From: Dactylorhiza incarnata
Taxonomy: Eukaryota > Streptophyta > Magnoliopsida > Asparagales > Orchidaceae
Direction of reading: 5' to 3'
Assembly: GCA_033032865.1 (NCBI GenBank)
Contig: JAWHQI010000258.1
Location: forward strand, 2,480,001-2,544,000
DNA length: 64,000 nt
Of the stretch, positions 10,196-20,615 are shown piece after piece. The stretch's first letter is position 1, and the number at the start of each line of letters is the position of its first letter. The position numbers were made by a program, and so were the translations under genes. A model generated the notes under the pieces. That model saw only the letters and a program-made list of their open reading frames with translations, was not told the origin of the DNA and did not search any database.

Positions 10196-10562
10196 AAGAG
10201 CTCTTGGAGGCAAGGAAAAACAAGGAAACCTCGGTTTGGAGCTGGGGTTTTAGAATCTCTCACGGTTTGTGTAAAGAAACACATGGAGGAGATGAATGGA
10301 AGCTTAAATAAGGAGGCGATTACGTGGGAGGGACTCCACGCGGCAAGGGGGAGTCAATCATCGCAAGGGGGAGCTCTACGAGGCTACGAGCGATGGAATC
10401 CACGAAGGAAACGTTCCACGCAAGCGTCGGGGAAAGGAGTTGACGTGGCTGTTGTTTCATGTGTGAACCAAATTTCATCATAAGCAATGATTTATAAGAG
10501 CTTAGATGGCTTAAAACATTCCACTTAAAGAGTGGAGCCCACCCTTGAGAACTATATAGAGA
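10196..10562. repeat. Dispersed repeat, copy A
   Basis: Closely similar to 30757-31225 along most of its length, sharing long blocks such as the stretch from TTTGTGTAAAGAAACACATG through GCTTAAATAAGGAGG and the block around CATTCCACTTAAAGAGTGGA. Relative to copy B it lacks short segments, including about 30 bp after GATTAC. Both end near CTATATA. Neither copy has an intact ORF shared with the other. The family is not recognised; the copy sits just upstream of the Copia primer site but does not match that element's 3' LTR. Confidence 0.75.
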
Positions 10563-10566
10563 AATA

Positions 10567-10578
10567 TGGCGTCAGAGT
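10567..10578 (+). other. Degenerate iMet primer-binding site of Copia element I
   Basis: TGGCGTCAGAGT matches the canonical TGGTATCAGAGC at 9 of 12 positions and lies about 90 bp before the first gag-like codons. Confidence 0.5.
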
Positions 10579-10659
10579 GTCCTCTGCTAACCTTGGATTC
10601 CGGTGGATCTATTCGGCAAGTCATGACCATAATACTCCCAAATCACGACTATACGTCTG

Positions 10660-11770
10660 GATGACTCAAATTTTCTCCCGTGATCTCGGGTTGTCACTCT
10701 TGCCTTGAAGAGTAAACGTCTGTTTGGTTATGTTCTGGGTACTATGAAGGCGCCTGTCCAGGATTCCCTTGATTGGTTGCAGTGGGAGTCGGAGAACACT
10801 CTTGTCATGTCTTGGCTGGCTAACTCCATGGTGGACTCCATTGCCCAGAATTACTTGTTCTTAGATACTGCTGCAGATATTTGGAAGAGGGATGAGGCCA
10901 CATACTCATGCAGAGGGAATGATGCCCAGATCTTTCAGCTGCGACGGTAGATCTTTCTCCTCCGTCAGGGTGATTGTCCTCCTTCAGTCTACTATCTAGA
11001 GTTCACTCAGCTTTATCAAGAATACGATCACTTTACTCTCTCACTCTTGTGTCCTCCGAGGATGAGATTCTTGTCCGAGCTCGCGAAGAAAGAAACAGAG
11101 TTTTTGAGTCATTCATGGTCTGCATCGATACTTCGATCAGATCAGTGTTCAGATACTTGGGCACTCCCCCACACCTTCTCTCCCAGAAGTTTACAATCTT
11201 GTTTAGCAAGAATTTGATAAGTGACAGACTTGGACTCCTGATGCTGTCCCTTAAGGTTCTGCCCTTGCTGCTCAGTTTAGTAGTAGAGCTTCTCGTGACC
11301 CAAGGTACAAATCCACTGACAAGGATCATTTGCTATGTGATTACTGTGAAAAGTCTCATTATACCGGGGACACGTGCTTCCGTCTTCATGGTTTTCCTAC
11401 ACCACGAGCTGATTCTGCACAAAGAAGAGGTCGTGGTTTTGGTCGCTCTCAAGGACTCTCTACTCAGTCACGGTCTGCTCATCTTTCAGATACCTCGGCA
11501 GAGTTCTTGCCTTCCTCTGACAATCTGGTTCCCTTGACTCTATCTGCCGATGAGATCCATGCGTTCCGCCAATTGATGCAGGGGCAATCTACTGAGACAC
11601 TTGCTTCCTCGTCCTTATATGCTCATCAGGGACCCCCAGATGCTCATGTTGCGTCTTCTCGTCCGTCTACTCACTGGATTATTGATTTTGGAGTCACAGA
11701 TCATATGACCGGCTCTGCCCAAGGTTTTGTTTCTTACCTTCCCTTGTCTGGTAGGGACAAGGTGACCATT
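10660..11770 (+). pseudogene. Gag and start of protease of Copia element I
   Basis: UBN2-type Copia gag in three frames. 10705-10950 reads SWLANSMVDSIAQNYLF and DTAADIWK, ending in a TAG. The sequence to about 11230 continues with WGALSRI-type gag text in other frames. The frame 11330-11770 begins with a zinc knuckle CDYCEKSHYTGDTC and ends in the protease at THWIIDFGVTDHMTG. The usual motif is DSGA, so the Ser next to the catalytic Asp is replaced. The protease is cut at GRDKVTI by the 11771-13000 insert and resumes with ADGSFSLIAGKGSIS at 13007. Confidence 0.82.
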
Positions 11771-13000
11771 TGATGGGCTTCTTTTGCGACGCGGCGCAGG
11801 GCGGACCCCACGTTCGTGTATTCTTGCAGGCGGGCGTGACCGGATCGCCGATCCGTCACCGCGGTTGCATCCGGCTCGTCGTTCTGATGAATTTTCATAT
11901 ATAGCATGTTGTATTTTGAATATTATTTAGTGTGGTTTTGGCGCCGAGATCGATGACCAATCATAGCCGTCCATCTTGGTTGCCCTAATTTTATTTCATT
12001 ATAAATAAGACTTGGGCTGCAGTTTTTAGGGCATTGCTGAAATTTGGAGAGTCTTCTTCTTTGTTTCCGGTGATCTCCTCCGCGGTGCCGACTCCGTGGA
12101 GCCCCCTTGGTGACGACTCCTTGGGTAAGTATCTCTTCCTTTTGTTAGCCCCTCCTTCCTCCTGCAGCCGCCCATCTCCCTGTCAAGCCACTGCCGCCAG
12201 CCTTCTGCAAGAACTCAGCCGCCAGCCCCTGCACAAGGTGCTTCCGCCAGCCCCTCTCCAAAGCTCCAACCGCCACCCCTCTGGCCACTTCCGCCGACTA
12301 CCCTCCTCCCTGTAGCCCCACGCCGCCAGCCCTCCTACACGCCGCCAGCAGCCCCCCAACAGCCGCCCTCAGCCGCCCTTGTTCCAGCCCCCTACTCCCT
12401 GTCCCGCCGGCCCAGAATCTGTCCAGATCTGGACAGATTTGTCCAGATCCAGTCCCGGACCCCGATCCAGCCCCTAAATCACCCGTACCCGCAGCCAACC
12501 CCTTTCCCTTCCGTGGATCCACCTCCCCCTTGCCCGATCTAGTCCTTCACCATCCGGAAACCACGTTTTCACCTCCATAATTTCAGTTTTGCTTGGATTA
12601 TTGTGGCCTTAGTTTTATTCCAGATTTTATATTGCTCGTTATGTGTGAAGCTAGTTGTTGTTGGTTGTAAAACATTGTGCACTTTGTGGAACTTGTTGTT
12701 TTAAAAGGAATTTTAATTTGTTATCATTTGCCCGTGAATATCCTAACCTGCAGGATGACTTGATTAGCCGCGTGCTTATTCTGGCCCTCCGTGCGGAGGA
12801 AAGCCACCGCCTAAGCGCCTACAGAAATTGCTTGACTTTATTATGAATGAATGCGTGATTTGTTATGATGCTCGTTGTTTTTATTAATTAATACGCCTCT
12901 TTAAAATTGTCCTGACATATAGCCATTAAGTTTGAGTGAGTCCGCCCATCACGTCACTAGCTTGCATTCTAGGATTCCACTTCACAGCCTACCCTACATC
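11771..13000. mobile_element. Unidentified 1.23-kb insertion in the Copia protease
   Basis: The same six bases, ACCATT, lie at 11765-11770 and 13001-13006, and joining the flanks restores DKVTIADGSFS in frame, so the limits are well supported. No clear terminal inverted repeat, poly-A or LTR structure was found. The inside looks like a transcription unit: a TATA-like ATAAATA near 12002, a GC-rich Pro/Ser-type stretch at 12050-12530, a plausible donor GGGTAAGTATC near 12125 and an acceptor CCTGCAG near 12753, followed by a short open exon (DDLISRVLILALRAEESHR). This may be a captured gene piece or a solo LTR with leader. The type is not resolved. Confidence 0.5.
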
Positions 13001-14685
13001 ACCATTGCTGATGGATCTTTCTCTCTGATTGCTGGGAAAGGATCCATCTCTTGCTCCTCTTTCACCCTCTCTTCTGTTCTTCATGTACCAAAGTTTACTC
13101 GCAATCTTGTCTGCATTAGTCATCTGACCAATTCTATGAACTCTTCTGTGACCTTCTTTCATTCGTCTTGTGTTTTCCAGGACCTGACGACAGGAACAGT
13201 GATTGGCTCTGGTAGTTTGTTGGCTGGGCTACGTGCTTGACTCCTCCCATCCTGCTTCTCCACCCCAGGCTCTTCATGCTGATCAGTCGGACACCTTGGA
13301 GTCCTGACATTGTCGCCTTGGACATCCCTTTGTCTTGTCTATGAAACATTTATTTCATACTATGCCACCTGTATTAGTAGATAATTTTAATTGTGGTGTT
13401 TGTGAACTTGACAAACACCACAGTGTTTCTTTTAATCATGTTTCCTCTCCTAGTTCTGCACCGTTTGATTTTATATATAGTGATGTTTGGGGGGCTTGCC
13501 TCATTATTTCTATTTTTGGGTGTTTTTGGTTTGTTACTTTCATTGTCTGTTTTCCCGAACAACATGAGTTTACCTAATGAAAGCAAAAAATGAAGTTTTT
13601 TCCTTATTTCAACGATTTCATAACATGATTTATACCCAATTTGGCACCCATATTAAAATTCTTTGTACTGACAATGGTCGTTAGTATATTGACTCCCATT
13701 TCGAACATTATCTCGCTAATCATGGCATTATCCACCAGACATCTTGTGTTTACTCACCTACCCAAAATGGGGTGTCTGAATGCAAGAATCGTCACCTTTT
13801 AGAAGATGCCCGATGTCTTCTTCTCGAGATGCACCTTCCCAAGTACTATTGGGGGGATGATGTCCTCACTGCAACCTACCTTATTAACCGTATGCCCTCA
13901 CGTGTTCTAGGGTATAACACTCCCCTTAACACCCTTCAAGTTCCACTGACAAATTTGCAACCTCGTGTTTTTGGATATGTGTGTTTTGTCCATATCCATC
14001 AGAAAACTAAACTTGATGCTCGTGCTTACAAGTGTGTTTTCATAGGATATTCCCCTACTCAAAAGGGTTATAAATGTTTTGATCCGATCCACAAGAATTT
14101 TTTTGTATCAATGGATGTCACCTTTCGTGGATCTGGGAGATATTATGGGCCCTCACTTCAGGGGGAGATCTCTCCTATGTTGAAAGTGAGCTCCTTAACT
14201 CCCGCTGATCCTCTTTCTACTACTTTGTTACCCATTCCTCCATTGTACCAGTCCCACTCGACTCTGTCTCTTGTTGCTCTTGTGCCACCTCCTGATGCTC
14301 CTATGGTAAAATCCCATGTTCCTCCCCTGCAGGTTTACTCTCGACGTCCTAAGGGATCAAACACACGTGCCTCTCTCAGAATCCCAGAGCCGACATCTGA
14401 CCCGTCGTCCGAGTCCATTTCTCTAAGGGAAGGTACCTCTGCATAACATTCATTATCTCAGTTTGTCTACTATTCCTCTCTAACGACTTACCATATCGTG
14501 GCAGGAAGCTCTTTCTGATGACAAGTGGAAGGGAGCCATGCTTGAAGAAATGCATGCTCGGGACAAAAATCACGCATGGGACCTGGTACACCTGCCTAAA
14601 GGGAAGACTATCGTTGGATGTAAATGAGTGTTTTCTGTCAAACAAAACACCCTGGGTGTTGTGGATAGATACAAGGCAAGGTTGG
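13001..14685 (+). pseudogene. Protease end, integrase and start of RT of Copia element I
   Basis: Protease continues to about 13230. The GAG-pre-integrase segment follows, with HCRLGHP preceded by a TGA (about 13306) at a position where Copia elements have Trp. The integrase core has Asp in IYSDVWG, Asp in CTDNGR followed at once by TAG (where Glu is usual), and Glu in NGVSECKNRHLLEDAR. The 13772-14446 frame continues through ATYLINRMPSRVLGY to the spacer. RT begins after 14446 with GAMLEEMHARDKNHAWDLV and VGCK, a TGA for the expected Trp, then VDRYKARL. The gag-only element interrupts the Val-Gly codons that follow. Confidence 0.88.
14681..14685. other. Target-site duplication GTTGG, left copy
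   Basis: GTTGG at 14681-14685 is repeated at 17277-17281. Keeping one copy gives RYKARLVGIGYTQT, an uninterrupted Copia RT sequence. Confidence 0.95.
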
Positions 14686-15019
14686 TGTTATGGGCCTACT
14701 CGGAGGTCGCCCGCTGAGTGGTCGGAGGCGGGGAAGATGGCGGAGATACAATGGAATCTTGACTGCGGCTGCCTAAACGGGGTTGCTCGTTAGAGGAGAG
14801 AGTCACCAATGATCTCACACAATAGAAAGGAAATAGATCTCTTCTTACTTACCTCATGCATCCATACATATGTCTTTATATAAGCTTACAACATATAAGA
14901 AGACAAACAATAATAATGACACTTAATACTAGATAACAATGATGAACTGGGCTCGGGGCTCAAGGTCTATAACTCCTGTTAACTAGATAAAGGAATGTAA
15001 TGATGAACATCCCATAACA
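14686..15019 (-). repeat. 3' LTR of gag-only element 1
   Basis: 334 bp, TGTTATGGGCC at the left and ATCCCATAACA at the right in plus orientation. It aligns without gaps to 16943-17276. It contains a minus-strand TATA-like TATATAAAG at about 14873-14881. Confidence 0.95.
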
Positions 15020-15083
15020 TCACACCCAGTCTCGAAAATGAGCTTGACCTCAAGTTCAAGGGGGGCCCATGATGGTGCACATT

Positions 15084-16027
15084 TCATCCGATGCCTTTCT
15101 CGTCAGAATCCTCGACGCGTAGGTAGAAGAGCCTTTTGCACCTGTGTCCGCGAGAGTACTGTTTGTCGCAATTAAAACATAATCCATGAGCGCGACGTTC
15201 CAACATTTCGGCACGAGACAAGCGACAGATTGGCGGGGCGGCCTGACCCTCGGTCCGGCCCTGCTGAGTGCGGTTGTCGGGTGGCAAGTAGGTCTCCTGT
15301 GCCAACTGGAGGCGACGATCGCATAGACGGGCCAAACTCATAGCAGTCACTAAGTCTGAAGGGGTCTCGAATTCGACATCCAGTCGCAGGCGGTCGCGAA
15401 GTCCGGCGGTAAAAATGACGACTTGTATATCCGGGAAAAGAGTGACATGTGCCAAAAGAAGCTGAAATTGTTCCAAGTACTCGTCCACGGATCCCGTTTG
15501 TCGCAAAGATGTGAGTTCGCCGAGGGGATTGTTGCGGATAGGAGGTCCGAAATGCAAGCTGCAGAGTAGCTTGAAGTCGTCCCAAATCAGATTCGACAGG
15601 TCGGTGAGGAGTCGAGAAGCCCACAAAAGAGCAGAGTCGAGCATGTGGAAGGATGCCAGATGCATTCGTCCTGCTGCCAGAGTTGGTGGTCGAAGAATTG
15701 CTCATACTTGATGAGCCAGCCCAATGGATCGGTTTTTCCGTCGTAGGTTGGGAAGTCCAACCTGGTATAGCGCGGTAAAATAGCTGCTTCCGGGCGGATG
15801 AAAACCGGTGGCTCGTGGCGGATAAGTGGCGGTGGCAGCGTCTGGCTGCTGTTGGCATGATCCGTAGGTGGGGTAGTAACAACGAGAGCAACGACAAACA
15901 ATTCATTAAGCTTGATAGTGATGAAAGCCATGTCATCCTGATGACGTGTTTCAGCTTCCCGAAGGCTGGCCTCTACGGACGTCATGAATCCTTGGAGAGC
16001 AGCCATGAAATCTTGTGTGTCGCCCAT
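15084..16027 (-). pseudogene. Gag of gag-only element 1, one frameshift
   Basis: Start at 16027 (MGDTQDFMAALQGF), with a heptad-like N-terminus and RLDFPTYDGKTDPLGWL, the typical entry to the Gypsy capsid. The frame changes at about 15650-15665. The other frame carries on with LASFHMLDSALLWASRL, GPPIRNNPLGELTSLRQTG and EYLEQFQLLLAHV and ends with the zinc knuckle LCFNCDKQYSRGHRC near 15160. After it come only about 20 residues and a stop. With the shift repaired it would be roughly 315 residues, normal for a Gypsy gag. The product would form or enter virus-like particles and bind element RNA. Confidence 0.88.
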
Positions 16028-16926
16028 ATTGCGGCTTAAAATAGCACGAGAGAAGGAGCAGGTGACTGGACGACTCGATTCCTCAGAAGAGGCTGGCTGG
16101 GAGTTGCCCCGAGAGCCGCGTCAGCGCCCAATGATGACACAAATAATGAAGCTCCAAGTGTCCTTAGGCATCAAAAAAATAAGGAGAGGATGGGAAGGTC
16201 AACGGTAGGAAGGGCAGAAAAATGATAAAATATAATTAAAAGAGGGGAAATGGCGTGAGAAATAGGCGTGCGGGTGTGGGTATCAAAATAGGCATACATG
16301 GGGCTTGAGGGATCAGCAAGCCGCTTAGGCAGAGAGAAGCCGTGTGCGTGAGGGGCTCGAGGCAGAAGGGTGTGCAGGAGGTGCGTGTCGTCGAGAGGGG
16401 TGGCTGAAGTGACGCGGAAAGTCCGTCAAAGCAGAGATGGAGGCGCTGGGTTTGCAGAGAGACGGGTGTGCGTTGGGGAGGTCGATCGAAGATGCTAGGG
16501 AAGGAGCTGGGGAAGGAGCTGGGGAAGTTGATCGAAGATGCTCTGGGTGGTAGCAGCTGATGAGGGGTAGCGTTGTCGGCTTTTTGCTGTAGATGGAGAT
16601 GTCGTGGGAAAGGAGGCGCGGTGATCTTACGTGGATGGAGGACGGATGAAGCGGGAGTGTGCGTTGCTGTCGCTGGAGAAGGATGCAGCGACTGTAGATG
16701 AATTTCTTTGCGCTGCTGTTGTGGGAGGGAGCGATCTGGACGACTGCTCGATGCGGAAGCAAGATCTCTGGAAGGAGACGATGCACGATCTGGTCGGCAG
16801 CTCGGTCGGGAATGGTGAAGGCGTAAGCGATATTGACGACGCTGGAGATTCTTTATCAGTGGAGGAACTGACGAAAAAAGGGCGGCATAAAATGGCAGCG
16901 GTATCGGAGAATGAAGATGACCAGTA
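16028..16926 (-). other. Leader of gag-only element 1
   Basis: Between the primer site and gag. An open Pro/Ser/Leu-rich frame (16325-16786 minus) is present, but its composition suggests a low-complexity leader rather than a protein. A similar Pro/Ala-rich leader occurs in gag-only element 2. Confidence 0.55.
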
Positions 16927-16938
16927 GCTCTGATACCA
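16927..16938 (-). other. iMet primer-binding site of gag-only element 1
   Basis: TGGTATCAGAGC on the minus strand, a perfect 12-base match to the plant initiator-Met tRNA 3' end, four bases inside the LTR. It fixes the element's orientation. Confidence 0.95.
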
Positions 16939-16942
16939 AAGT

Positions 16943-17276
16943 TGTTATAGACCTACTCGGAGGTCACCCGCGGAGTGGTCGGAGGCGGGGAAGATGGCGG
17001 AGATACATTGGAGTCTTGACCGTGGCTGCCTAAGCGGGATTGCTCGTTAGAGGAGAGAGGCACCAATGATCTCACACAATAGAAAGGAAATAGATTTCTT
17101 CTTACTTACCCCATACATCCATACATATGCCTTTATATAGGCTTACAACATATAAGAAGACAAACAACAATAATGTCACCTAATACTAGATAACCATGAT
17201 GAACTAGGCTCGGGGCTCAAGGCCTATAACTCCTATTAAATAGATAAAGGAATGTAATGATGAACATCCCATAACA
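16943..17276 (-). repeat. 5' LTR of gag-only element 1
   Basis: 334 bp; pairs with 14686-15019. Of about 24 differences, about 18 are transitions. The right flank GTTGG (17277-17281) is the target duplicate. Confidence 0.95.
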
Positions 17277-18283
17277 GTTGGTTGGAATAGGGTACACACA
17301 AACGACATGGATTGACTATCAGAAGACCTTTGCTCTTGTTGCAAAGGTGAACTCTATAAGGGTTCTTTTATCATGTGCGGTCTGTAAGGGATGGAATCTC
17401 AGCCAACTGGATGTCAAGAATGCATTCCTTTATGGGGATCTGGAAGAGGAAATATTCTCCCAGAGCAATGCTGATCATACCCTTTTCATCAAACACAGGG
17501 ACGAAAAGGTGACAACTTTGATAGTTTATATGGATGACATCATTATAACTAGAGATGATCAGGATAAGGAACTTGCTCTAAAAGAAAGGTTGACAAGAGA
17601 ATTTGAAGTGAAAGACTTGAGGAACCTTACGTATTTCTTGGGCATTGAGGTTGTGAGGTCCAAACATGGTATCTTCATATCGCAGAGGAAAGATATTTTT
17701 GATCTTCTTGAAGCTTCAAGAATAAGTGGGCGTAGACCTGCTGACATCCCAATTGAAACTAACCACATGCTTGGAAGAGATGATGGTGAAACTATTGGAG
17801 GCATCCCCAACTTTTAGAGAATTGTGGGAAAGCTAATCTACTTGTCCCAACCAGATATCTCCTATGTGGTTGGAGTAATCAACCAATATATGCATTCCCT
17901 AAAGACTCATCATCTTGATGTAGCTTATGGAATCCGTAGATACCCCAAGTTTTCACCAGGGAAGGGCATCATATTCTCATCAAATGATAATCTGACTATT
18001 GAAGGTTCCATTGATGCAGTCTGGGCAGGATCGATTGATGATCGACAGTTCACCTCAGGATATTGTGCAATGGTGAGTGAAAATTTAGTTACCTGGAGGA
18101 GCAAAAAACATGTGGTAGCCAGATCCGGTGCTGAGGCGGAGTTTAGGGCTATGGCTCACGGGATCTGTGAAGGGCCATGAATCATAACTATCATGAAAGA
18201 TTTTGGTTTTAAATGAGAGCAGCCTATCATACTATATTGTGATAACAAGGCGGCCATCAGTATTGCTCACAACCCAGTACAAC
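17277..18283 (+). pseudogene. Reverse transcriptase and start of RNase H of Copia element I
   Basis: RT continues from the left side of the insert as GIGYTQTTWIDYQKTFA, then NLSQLDVKNAFLYGDLEEE. An internal deletion joins this directly to SQSNADHTLFIKH; Copia RTs usually have about 60 more residues here. The active site is VYMDDIII, and FLGIEVVRSKHGIFISQRK follows. A TAG at 17815-17818 precedes RIVGKLIYLSQPDISY. RNase H begins with SGYCAMVSENLVTWRSKK and SGAEAEFRAMAHGICE, with a TGA soon after. It is cut after NPVQ by a hAT-like insertion. Confidence 0.9.
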
Positions 18284-19337
18284 TAAGGTTGAGCATAATA
18301 ATCGAAACTCGATAATCGTTTGTTAATCACTCGAATTTTTAGTCGAACCAAAATCGAAATAAAATGATTCGAATCATTTTGACTCAAATCAAAATGACTC
18401 GAAATTAATTTCGAGTCGATTTCGAGCCGATCATGAGTCGCTCAATTTATGATTCGAGCCAGCTCGAATTAAAATATTAAATAAATTCTTTTTTAGGAGT
18501 GACTGGCTGTATCAGTATGGGGCTTTGGGGGGCCCACAGTAATGAGGAGATTGCTTTTTTGTGTGGTGGAAATAGGAATCGACTGAAATTTGAATTGACG
18601 GGTTGTGCAACAGGCAAAGTCATGAATGCAGTGCCTCGATAATTGGAAATCATTTAAGATTTCACTATTTTCACGAACGCATGACACGCTTGAGCCGCTG
18701 AGTGCCTCTTCATTTTTTTCATTCGGGCAAGGGCAACCGACATTCAGCAACATCGAACATTCGAGCAGCACCGCCACGTTTTTGCTTCCTGGACGGCGAG
18801 TTCCTTGAGTTCCTTCTCTGTCTCCGACGCTGCAACAACGCCGCGCCGCTGCGTTCTTGCTTCCTGGAAGGCGCGTTGGCGTCCGCGAATTGCAAGCTGC
18901 AAGCCGCGAGCTACAAACTTGATGTGGAAGATTTAACAAATCCTCTACGAGATGAGATTGTCGGGACTTTTACTAATGATTAAACTTATATTATGGTACT
19001 CTCTTTTTTATTGACTTCTTTTTTAATTGCTTCGTCGTATAATCAGTTCAAATTTTATTTAGACTTGAAATGGGTGCATTGAGAAAATTTTATTTCGACT
19101 GGTTATTTTCAAGTGGATTTAGGTGCTGGTTAGGAAATAAACAAGGGAATGGGGTGCAGAAACAGGCAGTTGAAATTGATTTGAGCCGGATCAAAATTGA
19201 TTCGAGCCGGCTCGAAATCGAGTTGATTCCATTTCGAGCCGACTCGACTTGAAATCGATTTCGAGTCGACCCCGAATCAAAAAAATTGATTTTGAGCCGA
19301 GCCTAACTCGATCGAAATCGACTCGATATCAGCCTTA
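18284..19337. mobile_element. hAT-like non-autonomous element 1, 1054 bp, TSD AGTACAAC
   Basis: An 8-bp duplication AGTACAAC at 18276-18283 and 19338-19345 flanks ends TAAGGTTGAGC and (inverted) TAAGGCTGATATC. Removing it restores the Copia RNase H text NPVQHDRTKHIQIDRHFIKE. An 8-bp TSD and a TAAGGxTGA end fit the hAT superfamily. Both subterminal regions (18305-18480 and 19175-19330) are packed with TCGAA/TCGAG words, like the transposase-binding repeats of hAT elements. The interior (18500-19070) has no transposase domain that I can recognise. Confidence 0.88.
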
Positions 19338-19536
19338 AGTACAACACGATCGTACAAAACACATTCAGATCGACAGACACTTCATCAAAGAAAATATTGT
19401 GAGAGACATTGTGGTTACTCCAATTGTGCCATCCGAACATCAATTAACCGACATTCTCACTAAGGGATTGAGTACAAGTGTGTTTGGAAAGATCATTGGC
19501 AAGTTGGGCATGGTTGATATCACACGCCCAACTTGA
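19338..19536 (+). pseudogene. RNase H C-terminus of Copia element I
   Basis: Reads HDRTKHIQIDRHFIKENIV, then PSEHQLTDILTKGLSTSVF (Copia elements have ADILTK here) and stops at TTGA after DITRPT. It is the conserved end of Copia pol and is directly followed by the polypurine tract. Confidence 0.88.
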
Positions 19537-19552
19537 GGGGGGGGGGGGGGGG
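19534..19552 (+). other. Polypurine tract of Copia element I
   Basis: TTGA followed by an unbroken run of about 16 G, immediately before TTGGTATGTG. The position just after the RNase H stop is that of a Copia PPT. The length of the G-run may be inflated by sequencing. Confidence 0.7.
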
Positions 19553-20096
19553 TTGGTATGTGTATTTTTTGGTTACTTTTATTTCATGCTTTCCCTATGT
19601 CCTCCTCACCCATATATAATGGGTCGTAACTCTCTATTTTGATTATTGAATAACTTTTAAGGGTCCGTTCGTTAGGACGAAATTGGAGCATTGGAATTGG
19701 AATTCAATTGGCAATTCCAATTCCAGTGTTCGGCGGGCCCAAAATGTCATAAGAATTGAAATTTGTTTCAATTCCCATGGAAATTGAATATAGGAGGAAA
19801 ACGCACCCTCCCAAGTCCGACCTACGGAGATCGGAATTCGCGATTCCGACTCTTCTCTCCCGTAATGAAACTCGATGAGTGACGAATTTCACCTGCCTGG
19901 CCGCTAGCGTCCCGACATCTCTTCTCTCGCAAGCTCCCCACCTCCAATCCCATTCTCCCCACCTCCAATCCTTTGAGCCGGCGTTTGGGTGTTCTTCGAA
20001 GGAGACGTTGATGCCATGATCGGAGGAGAGAATGTCAACTCCATCATTCTTCCACCGCTGGGCGTCTTCCTCCGGCATGGATGTTGCAGCGTACTC

Positions 20097-20122
20097 CCCC
20101 CCCCCCCCCCCCCCCCCCCCCC
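20097..20122. repeat. Poly-C tract
   Basis: About 25 consecutive C residues. Such a run is prone to sequencing and assembly error; the true length is uncertain. Confidence 0.8.
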
Positions 20123-20381
20123 ACCCTCGGCCTCTCCGATTATGCTATTTTTTTCTTTCAGTTTTTGATCGCTTTTATTCTAAATGTGAGATCAGATGCA
20201 GTTCTGAATCTTCCTCCTCACCATCTCTCCGCACAATGTTTATCGCTTTTGTTCTGCATCTGACGTCAGATAGAGTTCTGCAAGGCTTATGAAGGCGGTT
20301 TTTTTTACATCTTCCAGTGCTAATACATTTTCCAGGACTGCATTTTTTATTTGATGGATGTTGGCTACCTCTCTCTTCCTC

Positions 20382-20615
20382 CTATATCTTACTAATTTCA
20401 ACCTGCTCATCACCATCTATCTCTGTGAGCACTGCTGGATTATCATTTAAAACCTGCTTGCCAGACTTATGTTCCTCCAATAGAGTTGTTAAGTTTATGT
20501 TGCTCGATTTCATAGTGATAGCTCCCAACTTATGCTCACCAAAAGGCAGATGTATAAGCCTAAAAATACAGTCAAGCTTATTCTTAGTTCGAACTTGTTG
20601 TGCAATAAGATCCCA
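20382..20615 (-). pseudogene. SWI3-like (SANT-region) gene fragment captured in Harbinger element A
   Basis: A 77-codon minus-strand stretch that reads WDLIAQQVRTKNKLDCIFRL and then IHLPFGEHKLGA. The pattern W-x-x-I-A-x-x-V-x-T-K-x-K-x-D-C-I followed by LPFGE is that of the SANT domain of plant SWI3A/SWI3B chromatin-remodelling subunits, recognised from memory of the family. Upstream the same frame meets a TGA three codons before the Trp, so only part of an exon is kept. After the domain come about 40 residues and a TAG. A DNA element carrying a host exon is what Pack-type transposons look like. SWI3 is the favoured call, but another SANT protein is possible. Confidence 0.5.

Larger units (their letters stand above)
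14686..17276 (-). mobile_element. Gag-only Ty3/Gypsy element (TR-GAG type), 2591 bp, copy 1
   Basis: Two 334-bp LTRs (14686-15019 and 16943-17276) with TGTTATGGG...CCCATAACA ends flank 1.9 kb. On the minus strand an iMet primer site lies directly inside the right LTR, then a leader of about 0.9 kb, then gag, then the left LTR. There is no protease, RT, RNase H or integrase and no room for them. Short Gypsy elements with only gag are known in plants as TR-GAGs. The LTRs differ at about 24 sites by my hand alignment (about 7%), so it is an old insertion. It depended on the enzymes of another Gypsy element. Confidence 0.93.

Noticed and set aside
10196..10562. 5' LTR of Copia element I
   Set aside because: It ends just before the primer site, but it does not resemble the sequence after the polypurine tract (19554 on) and matches a separate repeat at 30757.
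12298..12522. Minus-strand Gly-rich ORF
   Set aside because: It is the complement of a Pro-rich low-complexity stretch, with no domain.
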